From assembly GCA_035415725.1 (NCBI GenBank), contig DAOOGN010000035.1, forward strand, positions 1-34,818: DNA of 34,818 nt, given 5' to 3'. The first letter of the stretch is position 1, and each line of letters starts with the position of its first letter. Made by a program: the position numbers and the translations under genes. The notes beneath the pieces were generated by a model that saw nothing but the letters and a program-made list of their open reading frames with translations, did no database searches and was not told where the DNA came from. Shown here piece after piece: positions 1 to 8,038 of this stretch. This DNA is from DSWT01 sp035415725. Lineage in GTDB: Bacteria > Chloroflexota > Anaerolineae > B4-G1 > SLSP01.

Positions 1-54
1 CCTGGCCTACCAAAGTCTACGCCAAACCTGGCATAGGGAATAAGTGGCTTCGTC
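1..54 (+). repeat. Partial copy of the dispersed MITE-like element (C-end segment)
   Basis: The first 54 bases match the inner part of the C-end of the complete element at 32074-32411, including a CCTGGC..ACCAAAGTCTACG block and GGAATAAGTGGCTTCGTC. The match stops before the terminal CTGAATAGATAC, so this copy is either cut by the window edge plus a deletion, or degenerate. Bases 55-133, up to the glpK stop, hold nothing recognisable. Confidence 0.7.
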
Positions 55-133
55 TTGTTCCTTGGTATCCGCCATACCCTTGCCTCGAAAAATCAAGCCA
101 CCCTCCAATTCAACGTGGCCACTCTCAAGTATA

Positions 134-1648
134 TCACGTTTCCACCCAATCCAACGCCCGTTGTACAGCCTTCTGCCAGCCGGCGTACAGCGCCGCGCGC
201 TTATCCGCCGCCATCCCCGGCGTGAAAGTCTTGTCGATGCTCCAGTTCTGCCGCAGAGCGTCGAGGTCTTCCCAGAAACCGACTGCCAATCCGGCGGCGT
301 AGGCCGCGCCGAGCGCCGTCGTCTCGGTGACGGTGGGACGCACGACGGGCACGCCGAGGATGTCGGCCTGGAACTGCATCAGCAGCTCGTTGGCGACCAT
401 GCCGCCGTCCACCTTGAGCGCGGTGAGAGCGACGCCAGAGTCCTTCTCCATCGCCTCCAGGACGTCGCGGGTCTGGTAGGCAGTCGCTTCGAGCGCCGCG
501 CGACAGATGTGGTTTTTGGTGATGTAGCGCGTCAGCCCGACCATGACGCCGCGCGCGTCACTGCGCCAGTAGGGAGCGAAGAGGCCGGAGAACGCGGGAA
601 CGATGTACATCCCGCCGGCATCGTCGACTTTGCGCGCCAGGTCCTCGATCTGCGGAGCGCGCTCGAAGAAGCCCAGATTGTCGCGCAACCACTGCACCAA
701 CGCGCCGGTGATGGCGATGGAGCCTTCCAGCGCATAGACGGCAGGCGCGTCGCCGAAGCGGTAGCTGAGGGTGGTGAGCAGACCGCTTTGCGAGGGGACG
801 ATATTCGTGCCGGTGTTGAGCAACATAAAACAGCCCGTCCCGTAGGTGTTCTTGGCCTCGCCCGGCGTGAAACATGTCTGCCCGACGAGCGCCGCCTGCT
901 GGTCGCCCAGATTGCCGGTGACGGGCAGACTTTCGCCGAAAGGCCCGTCGTGGCAGGTAAATCCGTAGGGTTGAGGAGCGCTGGAGGGGCGAATTTCCGG
1001 CAGCATGGCGCGCGGAATGCCCAACACACGCAGGATGTCCGCGTCCCAGTCCAGCGTCTTGAGGTCCATCAGCAGCGTGCGACTGGCGTTGGTCACATCG
1101 GTGACGTGGACGCCGCCGTGCGGCCCGCCGGTTAGCCACCAGATCACCCAGCTATCGATGGTGCCGAAGAGAGCGTTGCCCTTGTCGGCGGCCGCGCGTA
1201 CGGCAGGGACGTTATCCAGCATCCACTTGACCTTGGGCCCGGCGAAGTAGGTCGCCAGCGGCAACCCGGTGACGGGGCGGAAGCGCTCCTGTCCGCCTTC
1301 GAGCGCCAGCGCATCGCAAATGCCTTTGGTGCGTGTATCCTGCCAGACGATAGCGTTGTAGAGCGGCTGTCCGGTGCGCCGATCCCAGACGAGCGTGGTC
1401 TCGCGCTGGTTGGTGATGCCCACGGCGGCGATGGCCCCGCCGGGGATGTTGCCCTGCATCAAGGTCTGGCGGATGACTGTTTGCGTCTTCTCCCAGATTT
1501 CGAGCGGATTGTGTTCCACCCAACCGGGTTGCGGGTAGATTTGCTCGTGTTCCTCGTAAGCCCAGACGACCGGCCGGCCGCTATGATCAAAGAGAATGCA
1601 ACGCGTGCCGGTCGTGCCCTGGTCGATGGCGGCGATATATTGCGTCAT
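134..1648 (-). CDS. glpK: Glycerol kinase
   Basis: A 504-residue FGGY-family kinase that phosphorylates glycerol with ATP to sn-glycerol-3-phosphate in the cytoplasm. The N-terminus has the family signature AAIDQGTTGTRCILFD (phosphate-binding loop). GNLGDQQAALVGQ carries the catalytic Asp region, and KVDGGMVAN with TALGAAYAAG marks the C-terminal ATPase half. Length matches the family (about 500). The start is the ATG at 1648 because AGGAGGT lies 6-8 bases upstream; an in-frame start 27 bases further upstream has no such site. No glpF or glpD is nearby, so the gene looks monocistronic. Its product feeds the acyltransferase reaction of the plsY-like gene near 27.1 kb. Nothing appears broken. 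Confidence 0.97.
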   Translation of the reverse strand: MTQYIAAIDQGTTGTRCILFDHSGRPVVWAYEEHEQIYPQPGWVEHNPLEIWEKTQTVIRQTLMQGNIPGGAIAAVGITNQRETTLVWDRRTGQPLYNAIVWQDTRTKGICDALALEGGQERFRPVTGLPLATYFAGPKVKWMLDNVPAVRAAADKGNALFGTIDSWVIWWLTGGPHGGVHVTDVTNASRTLLMDLKTLDWDADILRVLGIPRAMLPEIRPSSAPQPYGFTCHDGPFGESLPVTGNLGDQQAALVGQTCFTPGEAKNTYGTGCFMLLNTGTNIVPSQSGLLTTLSYRFGDAPAVYALEGSIAITGALVQWLRDNLGFFERAPQIEDLARKVDDAGGMYIVPAFSGLFAPYWRSDARGVMVGLTRYITKNHICRAALEATAYQTRDVLEAMEKDSGVALTALKVDGGMVANELLMQFQADILGVPVVRPTVTETTALGAAYAAGLAVGFWEDLDALRQNWSIDKTFTPGMAADKRAALYAGWQKAVQRALDWVET

Positions 1649-1665
1649 AGAGACCTCCTGCGAAA

Positions 1666-1700
1666 ATAGTCGCATAGTCGTTAGTCTTATAGTCGAATAG
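1666..1700. repeat. Short direct repeats ATAGTCGN upstream of glpK
   Basis: ATAGTCGC, ATAGTCGT and ATAGTCGA, plus a degenerate TAGTCTT, follow each other within 35 bases directly upstream of the glpK ribosome binding site. They could be a regulator site or a replication-slippage tract. No good -10/-35 pair for glpK could be placed here. Confidence 0.5.
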
Positions 1701-1821
1701 CCATTTGCGTGCTTGCAGGGATGCGCCAGTCCATGGCGTCTCCGCTCAAAAGAGTCGCCGGGTTCACAGTGAAAAAGCCACGGTTACAAATTTTCACCCT
1801 CGTTGGTGTGGTTCCACCCAT
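1687..1821 (-). CDS. Possible 44-residue small ORF
   Basis: An ATG at 1821 opens 44 codons ending in TAA, between the subtilase stop and the glpK leader on the same strand. An AGGAG sits 5 bases upstream of the ATG, which is better than chance for a spurious ORF. The peptide starts MGGTTPTRVKICNRGFFTVN and has no signal peptide, membrane segment or family motif that I recognise. The subtilase stop is 30 bases upstream, so cotranscription is possible. It may equally be non-coding leader of glpK. Treat as a candidate only. Confidence 0.2.
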   Translation of the reverse strand: MGGTTPTRVKICNRGFFTVNPATLLSGDAMDWRIPASTQMAIRL

Positions 1822-1851
1822 GGAGACTCCTGGAATGATGCTGTTGAGACG

Positions 1852-4455
1852 TTACGGCGTGGCGGCGAAGATAAGATCGTCCACAAAAAGACTGCTGACC
1901 AGGCCGGAGTCGGTCGTCGCCGAGAGGCTGAACGTGACGGTTAGCCCCGCGTAGGCGTGCAGGTCGAGCGTTTCTGTGACCCAGCCGTTGGTCTTCTGCG
2001 CCACGCACAGATTGTAGGTTTTGAAAAGGGCGTTATTCACGTAGACTCGCCCGAAATCGTAGTGACAGATATCTGTGGAATCGATCCAATACCAATAGTT
2101 CAGATAGGGCGTGTTGGCCGGAATCATCAGTGAACGTTGGATGTAGGCGCTCTCGTTGTCCTCGCCGCCAAGCCATGCGGCCCATGAGCCGCTGTGCGCC
2201 GTGACCGTGTTGGGGAAAGTGTTGGCAATTACCACGCGCCCCTTTGCGGAATAGGTACTCCAGTGGGTAAGGCCGCTCTCGAAGTCGCCGTTGGGGATGG
2301 GAATACTGAAGATCGGCGGTGTGTAGGCTTTCAGGGTCAACGGCAGATATACATAGCTGGTGACGATGACCGTCTTGGTCGCGCTCCACGGGCTGCGCCC
2401 GTCAGGCCCGCCGGCGCGGACGCGGTAATGCCACTGCCCTCCGGTTTGCTCGGTGACGGTGTAGATGGATGGCGCACCCGCGTAAACAACGAGCGGGTTG
2501 GTGAAGTAAGGGCTGAGGCTCTCTTCCAGCGTATAGACGGTCGCGCCGGCCACGTCGCTCCAATCCAACGTGTAATTACCGTCGCGGTCGTCGCTGAGGG
2601 CGGTGAGGGTGGGCGCCGCCAGCGGTGCAGAGGCAACGGTAGTGGAGACAGGTGTGCTCCATGGCCCGATCAAGGCGCCGTGAGTCGCGCGCGCGCGGTA
2701 GTACCACGTCCCGCCCGGCTGGCCGGTGACGTTATAGGCCGTGGCCGAACCGACATAGCGGGTGATGGGGCTGGTGAAGGCAGGCGTCGTGGCCTGCACG
2801 AGGACGTAGCTATACGCCCCCGACACGGACGACCACTGAACGGTGTAGGCGTCGGCGTGTGTAGGGTTGTTGATGGGCGTCATGAGGGGAGCAGCAGGCA
2901 GCACGGTGACGGATCGGACGTTGCTCCACTCGCCGGGGGTATCGTAGGCGTTGATGGCGCGGACGCGGTAGTACCACTCACCGACGCTCTGCCCGCTGAC
3001 TTGCACCTGGGTATTCGACCCGCTGTAACGTGTGGCGGGGGAGTTAAAGCTCGCCGAGCTGGATTCTTGAAGCAGATAGCTGGCCGCGTCAGGGACGGTG
3101 CTCCATGTAACCGTGTAGGTGGGATCGCCGTCGGCATTGTCGATAGCGTCAAGCACCGGCGGGGCCGGTACCGCCAGCGTCGCCAGCGCCGCGTAAGCGT
3201 TGATGCGCCCCCATCCATAATCCTGATCCTTGCCTGCCAGCCCCGGATCGTCTGCCGTTTGCTCGATAAGGCTTTGTACCCCATCAGGCGTCAACGCCGG
3301 ATTCATCGACCAGACCAACGCGGCTAACCCGGAAACGTAAGGCGTTGCCTGCGACGTGCCCTGCAGGTAGTCATACTGATTTTGATAGCCATAGTAGGTC
3401 GTCAAGTACACGGCATAGGTCGGCATGGTGCTGTAGATGCCGTTGGGGTCACCGAGTCCACTCAGTTCCCCGCCGGGCGCAGCGATGTCGCAGTGCGCGC
3501 CGTATTGCGAATAGTAAGCGTAAGTGTCGCTGTTATCGGTCGCCGCGACGGCCATGACGTTGTCGAAAGCGGCAGGATACATGGTGGGATTGGCTGTCGG
3601 ACAGGCGGTGGAGATGTTACGGCAGTTGCCCATGGCGGCGACGATCAGACTGCCTGCGGCATGCGCCGCGTTGATGGCATTCTGCATCGTTTGCGAAAAA
3701 TCCTTTCCCCCCAGACTGAGGTTGATGATTTTCGCCCCGTTTTGATAAGCCCAGGTGATGCCGTCGACGATGTCGGAGTTATAGCCGCTGCCTGTATTGT
3801 CCAGCACACGCACTGGCATGATTCGTGCTCCCCACGACATCCCCGCTACGCCGACGCTGTTGTTGGTGACGGCAGCGGCGATACCGGCAACGTGCGTGCC
3901 GTGCCCGTTCGCGTCGGATGGCGTGTTGTCATCTTCGACAAAGTCGTGCCCGGTGACCAGTTTGCCTGCCAGATCGGGATGGCTCGTGTCCACGCCGGAA
4001 TCGATGATGGCGATAATAATGTCACTGCTGCCGGTGGTGATCCCCCACGCTCCAGGCGATTGGATGACGGTGTGCGCCCATTGCTTGCTGTACGCAGGAT
4101 CATTGGGGACGGCGTCGAAGGCTTGATAGCGATAGTTGGGTTCGGCGTAGACCACGCCGGGATCGGCGTTGAGCGCGGCAGCAATCTCCACCTCGCGCCC
4201 TTCTGGCACCCGCAGCAGTTGCACATCACTGTGGTACAGCGAGCGGATGGTGGTGACGCCATACTGCTCCAGGGTGAGTTGGGTGGTCATGGGACGCGCG
4301 CCGGATATAAAACGCGCCAGGATTTCTCCCGGTTTGAACTCGCCAGGAGCCGCGGCTTGGGGACGCGCAGCATCGGTCGGGGCCGGCTTGGCGGTGATCA
4401 GGACACTGATGATGAGAAACAATGTCAGGATAAATCGGTGCGGATGAATTTTCAT
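1852..4455 (-). CDS. Secreted subtilisin-like serine protease with fibronectin III-like repeats
   Basis: An 867-residue extracellular S8 peptidase. Residues 1-29 are a signal peptide (basic start, hydrophobic FILTLFLIISVLI, then TAKPAPTDAA). About 38-112 is a fervidolysin-type propeptide ending AEPNYRYQ. The catalytic domain spans about 125-425, with Asp152 in IIDSG, His185 in NGHGTHVAG, oxyanion Asn277 in AAMGN and Ser368 in GTSQATP, so the triad is complete. Three similar fibronectin III-like modules follow (about 428-705, each with a YSYVL/WYYRVRA pattern). A C-terminal jelly-roll-like domain (about 715-867) contains NGDFESGLTHW, as in carbohydrate-binding or protease-associated domains. 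The start at 4455 has AAGGA 9 bases upstream. A longer reading would run into an intergenic repeat and displace the signal peptide. Substrate unknown; likely scavenging or surface protein processing. Confidence 0.93.
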   Translation of the reverse strand: MKIHPHRFILTLFLIISVLITAKPAPTDAARPQAAAPGEFKPGEILARFISGARPMTTQLTLEQYGVTTIRSLYHSDVQLLRVPEGREVEIAAALNADPGVVYAEPNYRYQAFDAVPNDPAYSKQWAHTVIQSPGAWGITTGSSDIIIAIIDSGVDTSHPDLAGKLVTGHDFVEDDNTPSDANGHGTHVAGIAAAVTNNSVGVAGMSWGARIMPVRVLDNTGSGYNSDIVDGITWAYQNGAKIINLSLGGKDFSQTMQNAINAAHAAGSLIVAAMGNCRNISTACPTANPTMYPAAFDNVMAVAATDNSDTYAYYSQYGAHCDIAAPGGELSGLGDPNGIYSTMPTYAVYLTTYYGYQNQYDYLQGTSQATPYVSGLAALVWSMNPALTPDGVQSLIEQTADDPGLAGKDQDYGWGRINAYAALATLAVPAPPVLDAIDNADGDPTYTVTWSTVPDAASYLLQESSSASFNSPATRYSGSNTQVQVSGQSVGEWYYRVRAINAYDTPGEWSNVRSVTVLPAAPLMTPINNPTHADAYTVQWSSVSGAYSYVLVQATTPAFTSPITRYVGSATAYNVTGQPGGTWYYRARATHGALIGPWSTPVSTTVASAPLAAPTLTALSDDRDGNYTLDWSDVAGATVYTLEESLSPYFTNPLVVYAGAPSIYTVTEQTGGQWHYRVRAGGPDGRSPWSATKTVIVTSYVYLPLTLKAYTPPIFSIPIPNGDFESGLTHWSTYSAKGRVVIANTFPNTVTAHSGSWAAWLGGEDNESAYIQRSLMIPANTPYLNYWYWIDSTDICHYDFGRVYVNNALFKTYNLCVAQKTNGWVTETLDLHAYAGLTVTFSLSATTDSGLVSSLFVDDLIFAATP

Positions 4456-4521
4456 AGTACATTGTCCTTGAGAATGATGGGTTTTCTGAGACCTGGCGTG
4501 CTGATGGAAAAACGGCTTTGG

Positions 4522-4560
4522 TTTTTGCCACGGATGACACGGATTGCACTGATTTTTTAT
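4522..4560 (-). repeat. Dispersed intergenic repeat of the 'CCGTGTCATCCGTGGC' type
   Basis: Read on the minus strand, this contains GCAATCCGTGTCATCCGTGG followed by CAAAAACC. I know this motif as a very common intergenic repeat in many bacterial genomes. It lies about 70 bases upstream of the subtilase start, in the leader or promoter region. The rest of 4456-4714 shows no gene. Confidence 0.5.
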
Positions 4561-4714
4561 ACTTGGCGTGTCAAGCCGTGAAATCTGTGGCCAGTTTCTT
4601 ATTTCGACCCCACGAAATCCTGAAGAACCGAATGATGTTAAAAAACCGCCGGTAACCCGGCATAAATGTAGTATAGCGCGATTCCGTAGAAAGGCCAAAA
4701 TCCCTTCACAGTGC

Positions 4715-4742
4715 TTGCCTGTAACGCCCCCACGAGTACAAT
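4715..4742 (+). promoter_or_regulatory. Candidate promoter of the glyA-gcvT fusion gene
   Basis: TTGCCT and TACAAT are separated by 16 bases. The start point would be near 4749, giving a leader of about 78 bases. It belongs to the recurring TTGC..-N16-TA...T pattern of this window. Confidence 0.5.
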
Positions 4743-4802
4743 GAATGAACAGCACCTACGGGACAGCGCTGAGGATGAATTTGCCACTTTTAACTATTTT
4801 CA

Positions 4803-4826
4803 GGAGAGCATATTGGAGAGCATATT
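4803..4826 (+). repeat. Tandem duplication of the ribosome binding region
   Basis: The 12-mer GGAGAGCATATT occurs twice in perfect tandem, ending directly at the ATG of the following gene. The downstream GGAGAG lies 6 bases before the start and the upstream copy 18 bases before it, so one site is correctly spaced and the other could act as standby site. Confidence 0.85.
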
Positions 4827-7800
4827 ATGGAAGACTTTCTATTCAACGAATCACTGGACGATTTAGACCCTGACCTTGCACGTCTGATTAGCTACGAGAC
4901 CGAGCGTCAGGCCCGCAAGCTGATCATGGTGCCTTCGGAATCCCTGGCGCCTTATGCAGTGCATGAAGCGCTCGCCTCGGCCTTCTCGCACATCTACGCG
5001 GAAGGCTATCCCCACGAGGACACGCGCCAGATGAGCACAGCGGAGATTTTGGACTACGAGGCCGTGTTGGGCCATTATCGTCGCTATGCCGATCCGCGCT
5101 ACTACAAGGGTGTGGAATACGCGGACGTGCTGGAGACGCTGGCACGCCGCCGTGTCGCCGAGGTCTTTGCCACCGCGGCTGCGCCTGCCGATCAACTGTA
5201 TGTCAACGTCCAGCCGCTCTCCGGCTCGCCGGCGAACACGGCTGTGCAGTACGCCCTGCTTGAGCCTGGCGACACGATGCTGGCGATGGCGCTCCACGTC
5301 GGCGGACATCTGAGCCACGGCAGCAAAGTTGCCTACTCCGGCAAAACCTTCAATGTGGTTACCTATACCGTCGATGCGCAGACCGAGCGGTTGGACTATG
5401 ACGCCATTCGTCAGCAAGCCCTGGAGACGCACCCCAAACTGATCATCGGCGGTTACACCTCGTATCCCTGGGCGCCGGACTGGCAGAAATTTCGCGCCAT
5501 TGCCGATGAAGTCGGCGCGTATTTGTTGGCGGATATTGCCCACGTCGCCGGACTGGTCGTCAGCGGCGACTACCCCAATCCCGTGGGCATCGCCGACGCG
5601 GTGACGTTCACCACGCACAAAACGTTGAACGGCCCGCGTGGGGCGGTCATCATCACCCACAAAGCGGCGCTGGGCCGTAAATTCGACCGCGCCGTCTTTC
5701 CCGGGTTCCAGGGAGGGCCGCACCTGGAAACCATCGCGGCGTTGGCGGCGACGATGCAGCTTGCGCGCACCGAAAAATTCCGTCAACTGCAACATCAAGC
5801 GGTGCGCAACGCCGTCGTTTTGGCCGAGGCCCTGCAAGCGGAAGGTATCCGCATCCCCTACGGCGGCACCGACACCCATCTACTGCTCTTCGACTGCAAG
5901 ACGATAGGGGGGCCGGATGGCGTCCCCTTGATGGGCGACCCGGCGGCGCGCATCCTGGATATTGCCGGCATCGTCGCCAATCGCAACACCATCCCCGGCG
6001 ACACGACCGCCGCCTATCCCTCCGGCGTGCGTTTGGGTACACCCTGGGTCACGCAGCGCGGTCTGCGCGAGCCGGAGATGCGCCGCATCGCAGCGCTGAT
6101 CACCCGACTACTGCGGGGGATGAAGCCGTACAAAATTGAACACCGCGGGCAGGACGAGTTCCACTCCCGGGTGGACTTCGACACGTTGGAGACGGTAAAG
6201 ATGGAGGTAGCGGCATTAGCGCAACAGGCTGCGGTACCGGCGTATCCTTGCCCTTATGAACATCCTGACGCCAGCGGCTACCCGCATTTCTATGGCCTCA
6301 ACGACGCGCCGCAAGGTCACGGCGCTTTTGAACGGCTGGAATTGAGGGGAGCCTTCGTCCGCACTTTTGTGGAGTGGCTGACCCCCTCGCGCACGACAGA
6401 CATGGTCACGGGGGAAGCGCGTCCTATCACCCTGCTGGAAGCCGACGGGCGGGGGATGACGGCGGGATGGTTGACGCGCGTCAAGGCGCAGTCCTATTGG
6501 CTAGATGTGCCCCGCGCCGCCGCGTCACGGGTGATGACATGGCTGCGGGCGCTCGTCGACGGTTACGTCGCCACCGACGATGTCTACGGCCAACTGCCCC
6601 TCTTGGATGCGGTGCGTGACCTGGGCGCGACACCCGGCGCCGTGGCGGAGGTGACGCTCGCAGTCGGGCCGTTCACCAAACCGTACTTCATCGGCGCAGG
6701 ATCGCGCCAGGAAGCGGCCGCCGAGGCGCTGCCGCCCTTTGTCTGGAGCGAACCCCAGAACGCGCCGCTGCGCCAGACGCGCCTGAATGCCATCCACCGC
6801 ACTATGGGCGCGCGGATGGTGCCCTTTGGCGGGTGGGAGATGCCTGTCTGGTATACCGGCAACCTCGAAGAACACCGCGCCGTCCGTGAAGCGGCAGGAC
6901 TCTTCGACGTGAGCCACATGGGATGTTGGGATGTGCAAGGACCGGAAGCCGCCACCTTCCTCAACATGGTGCTGGTCAACGACGTGAATTATGTGGAGGT
7001 GGGGCACTCGCAATACACGGCATTCTTCGCTGTGGACGGTATCCCCCTGGATGATCTGTTAGTCTACCGGCTGGCCGACGAGCACTACCTGCTGGTCGTC
7101 AATGCGTCCAACAACGACAAGGATTGGGCCTGGGTCAATGCCGTGCTCAAGGGCGAAGTGTGTATCGATCCCCGCCGGCCCTGGGTCCGGTGGCAAGGTG
7201 ATGGCGTGCAATTCCGCGACCTGCGTGACGCGGCAGCAGGTGCGGATCGGCGCGCCGAACTGGCACTGCAAGGCCCCAAGTCACGGACGATTCTGCTGGA
7301 ATTGGGAGGGACGCCCGCCGACCTGGCCGCGATTCAACGTCTGCCGTGGGGCGGGATTGCCCGCGTTACGCTGGGCGATTTTGATATGATCGTGAGTCGC
7401 ACCGGTTACACTGGGGAGCGCGTCGCCTACGAGTTGTTCGTTCATCCAGACCGCCTGGTGGATTTCTGGAAGACGCTGTTGGAGGTCGGCGCGCCGTTTG
7501 GCCTTAAGCCGTGTGGGTTGGCCGCCCGCGACAGCCTGCGTCTGGAAGCCGGCCTGCCGCTCTACGGCCACGAAATGGCCGGCCCGCTCCATTTGACGAT
7601 GGCCGAGGCCGGTTTTGGCGGTTACATCAAGCTGTACAAATCGTTCTTTGTGGGGCGCGAGGCGTTCATTGCCCGCGATGCGCAACGCGAGGGTCAGGTG
7701 ATCCGCTTCGGCGTGCCGGAAAAGGGGCCGATGCCGCAGAACGGCGACCCCGTTATAGACGACAAAGGTAAAGTGGTGGGCTTCGTGACAAGCTGCGCCA

Positions 7801-7985
7801 TCGATACCGCCGGGCAGCAGTTGGGACAGGCTTACGTGCGGAATGCTTACCGCGGCGAAGGGACGCAACTCGCGGTCCTGGTTTCACCGCGCCGCGAGCC
7901 GAAGCCGCGCACACAGCTCACTCTAGGGGATCGCATCCAGTTGCCGGTGGACATAGTGGTGTTGAGCCGCTTTCCAAAGCGGTAG
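4827..7985 (+). CDS. Serine hydroxymethyltransferase / aminomethyltransferase fusion
   Basis: A 1052-residue one-carbon enzyme. Residues 1-435 are an SHMT (glyA) domain: YAEGYP at 58-62, ADIAHVAG with Asp236 and His239, and the PLP lysine Lys265 in TTHKTLNGPRG. It has an insertion of about 30 residues between YAEGYP and YYKGVEYAD, and SES instead of the usual SEN near residue 37-39, so it is divergent. Residues from about 647 form a complete T-protein (gcvT) domain: FGGWEMPVWY, GLFDVSHMG, IPLDDLLVYRL, GYTGERVAYELFV and GLAARDSLRLEAGLPLYG. The middle part (about 500-590) resembles the folate-binding half of a second, degenerate GcvT (GAFVRTFVEWLT, LLEADGRGMTAGW, WLRALVDGYV). The expected chemistry is serine to glycine plus methylenetetrahydrofolate, and methylene transfer from the glycine cleavage H-protein. 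Genes for the H and P proteins are not in the window. Start has a duplicated GGAGAG. Confidence 0.9.
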   Translation: MEDFLFNESLDDLDPDLARLISYETERQARKLIMVPSESLAPYAVHEALASAFSHIYAEGYPHEDTRQMSTAEILDYEAVLGHYRRYADPRYYKGVEYADVLETLARRRVAEVFATAAAPADQLYVNVQPLSGSPANTAVQYALLEPGDTMLAMALHVGGHLSHGSKVAYSGKTFNVVTYTVDAQTERLDYDAIRQQALETHPKLIIGGYTSYPWAPDWQKFRAIADEVGAYLLADIAHVAGLVVSGDYPNPVGIADAVTFTTHKTLNGPRGAVIITHKAALGRKFDRAVFPGFQGGPHLETIAALAATMQLARTEKFRQLQHQAVRNAVVLAEALQAEGIRIPYGGTDTHLLLFDCKTIGGPDGVPLMGDPAARILDIAGIVANRNTIPGDTTAAYPSGVRLGTPWVTQRGLREPEMRRIAALITRLLRGMKPYKIEHRGQDEFHSRVDFDTLETVKMEVAALAQQAAVPAYPCPYEHPDASGYPHFYGLNDAPQGHGAFERLELRGAFVRTFVEWLTPSRTTDMVTGEARPITLLEADGRGMTAGWLTRVKAQSYWLDVPRAAASRVMTWLRALVDGYVATDDVYGQLPLLDAVRDLGATPGAVAEVTLAVGPFTKPYFIGAGSRQEAAAEALPPFVWSEPQNAPLRQTRLNAIHRTMGARMVPFGGWEMPVWYTGNLEEHRAVREAAGLFDVSHMGCWDVQGPEAATFLNMVLVNDVNYVEVGHSQYTAFFAVDGIPLDDLLVYRLADEHYLLVVNASNNDKDWAWVNAVLKGEVCIDPRRPWVRWQGDGVQFRDLRDAAAGADRRAELALQGPKSRTILLELGGTPADLAAIQRLPWGGIARVTLGDFDMIVSRTGYTGERVAYELFVHPDRLVDFWKTLLEVGAPFGLKPCGLAARDSLRLEAGLPLYGHEMAGPLHLTMAEAGFGGYIKLYKSFFVGREAFIARDAQREGQVIRFGVPEKGPMPQNGDPVIDDKGKVVGFVTSCAIDTAGQQLGQAYVRNAYRGEGTQLAVLVSPRREPKPRTQLTLGDRIQLPVDIVVLSRFPKR

Positions 7986-8006
7986 GCGGTAAGGCGATAA
8001 GGTTAG

Positions 8007-8038
8007 GACCTGACAGGTTGTTCGCAGCCTGTCAGGTC
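8007..8038. terminator. Bidirectional hairpin between convergent genes
   Basis: GACCTGACAGG and CCTGTCAGGTC form a perfect 11-bp stem with a 10-base loop. It lies in the 46-base gap between the fusion gene and the histidine kinase and overlaps the kinase stop codon at 8032-8034. No long T-run follows, so termination could be weak or Rho-assisted. Confidence 0.6.

Noticed and set aside
44..1135. Long plus-strand ORF opposite glpK, and similar long ORFs opposite the subtilase, transglycosylase and NudC genes
   Set aside because: They are antisense shadows created by GC-rich codon use; they have no family motifs, while the opposite strand has clear ones.
4456..4755. N-terminal extension of the subtilase by 100 residues
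   Set aside because: It runs through a dispersed intergenic repeat and would place the signal peptide inside the protein.
4749..4826. Glycine riboswitch before the glyA-gcvT fusion, suggested by two GGAGAG motifs
   Set aside because: The predicted leader is only about 78 bases, the motifs belong to a perfect 12-bp duplication at the start codon, and no aptamer stems flank them.
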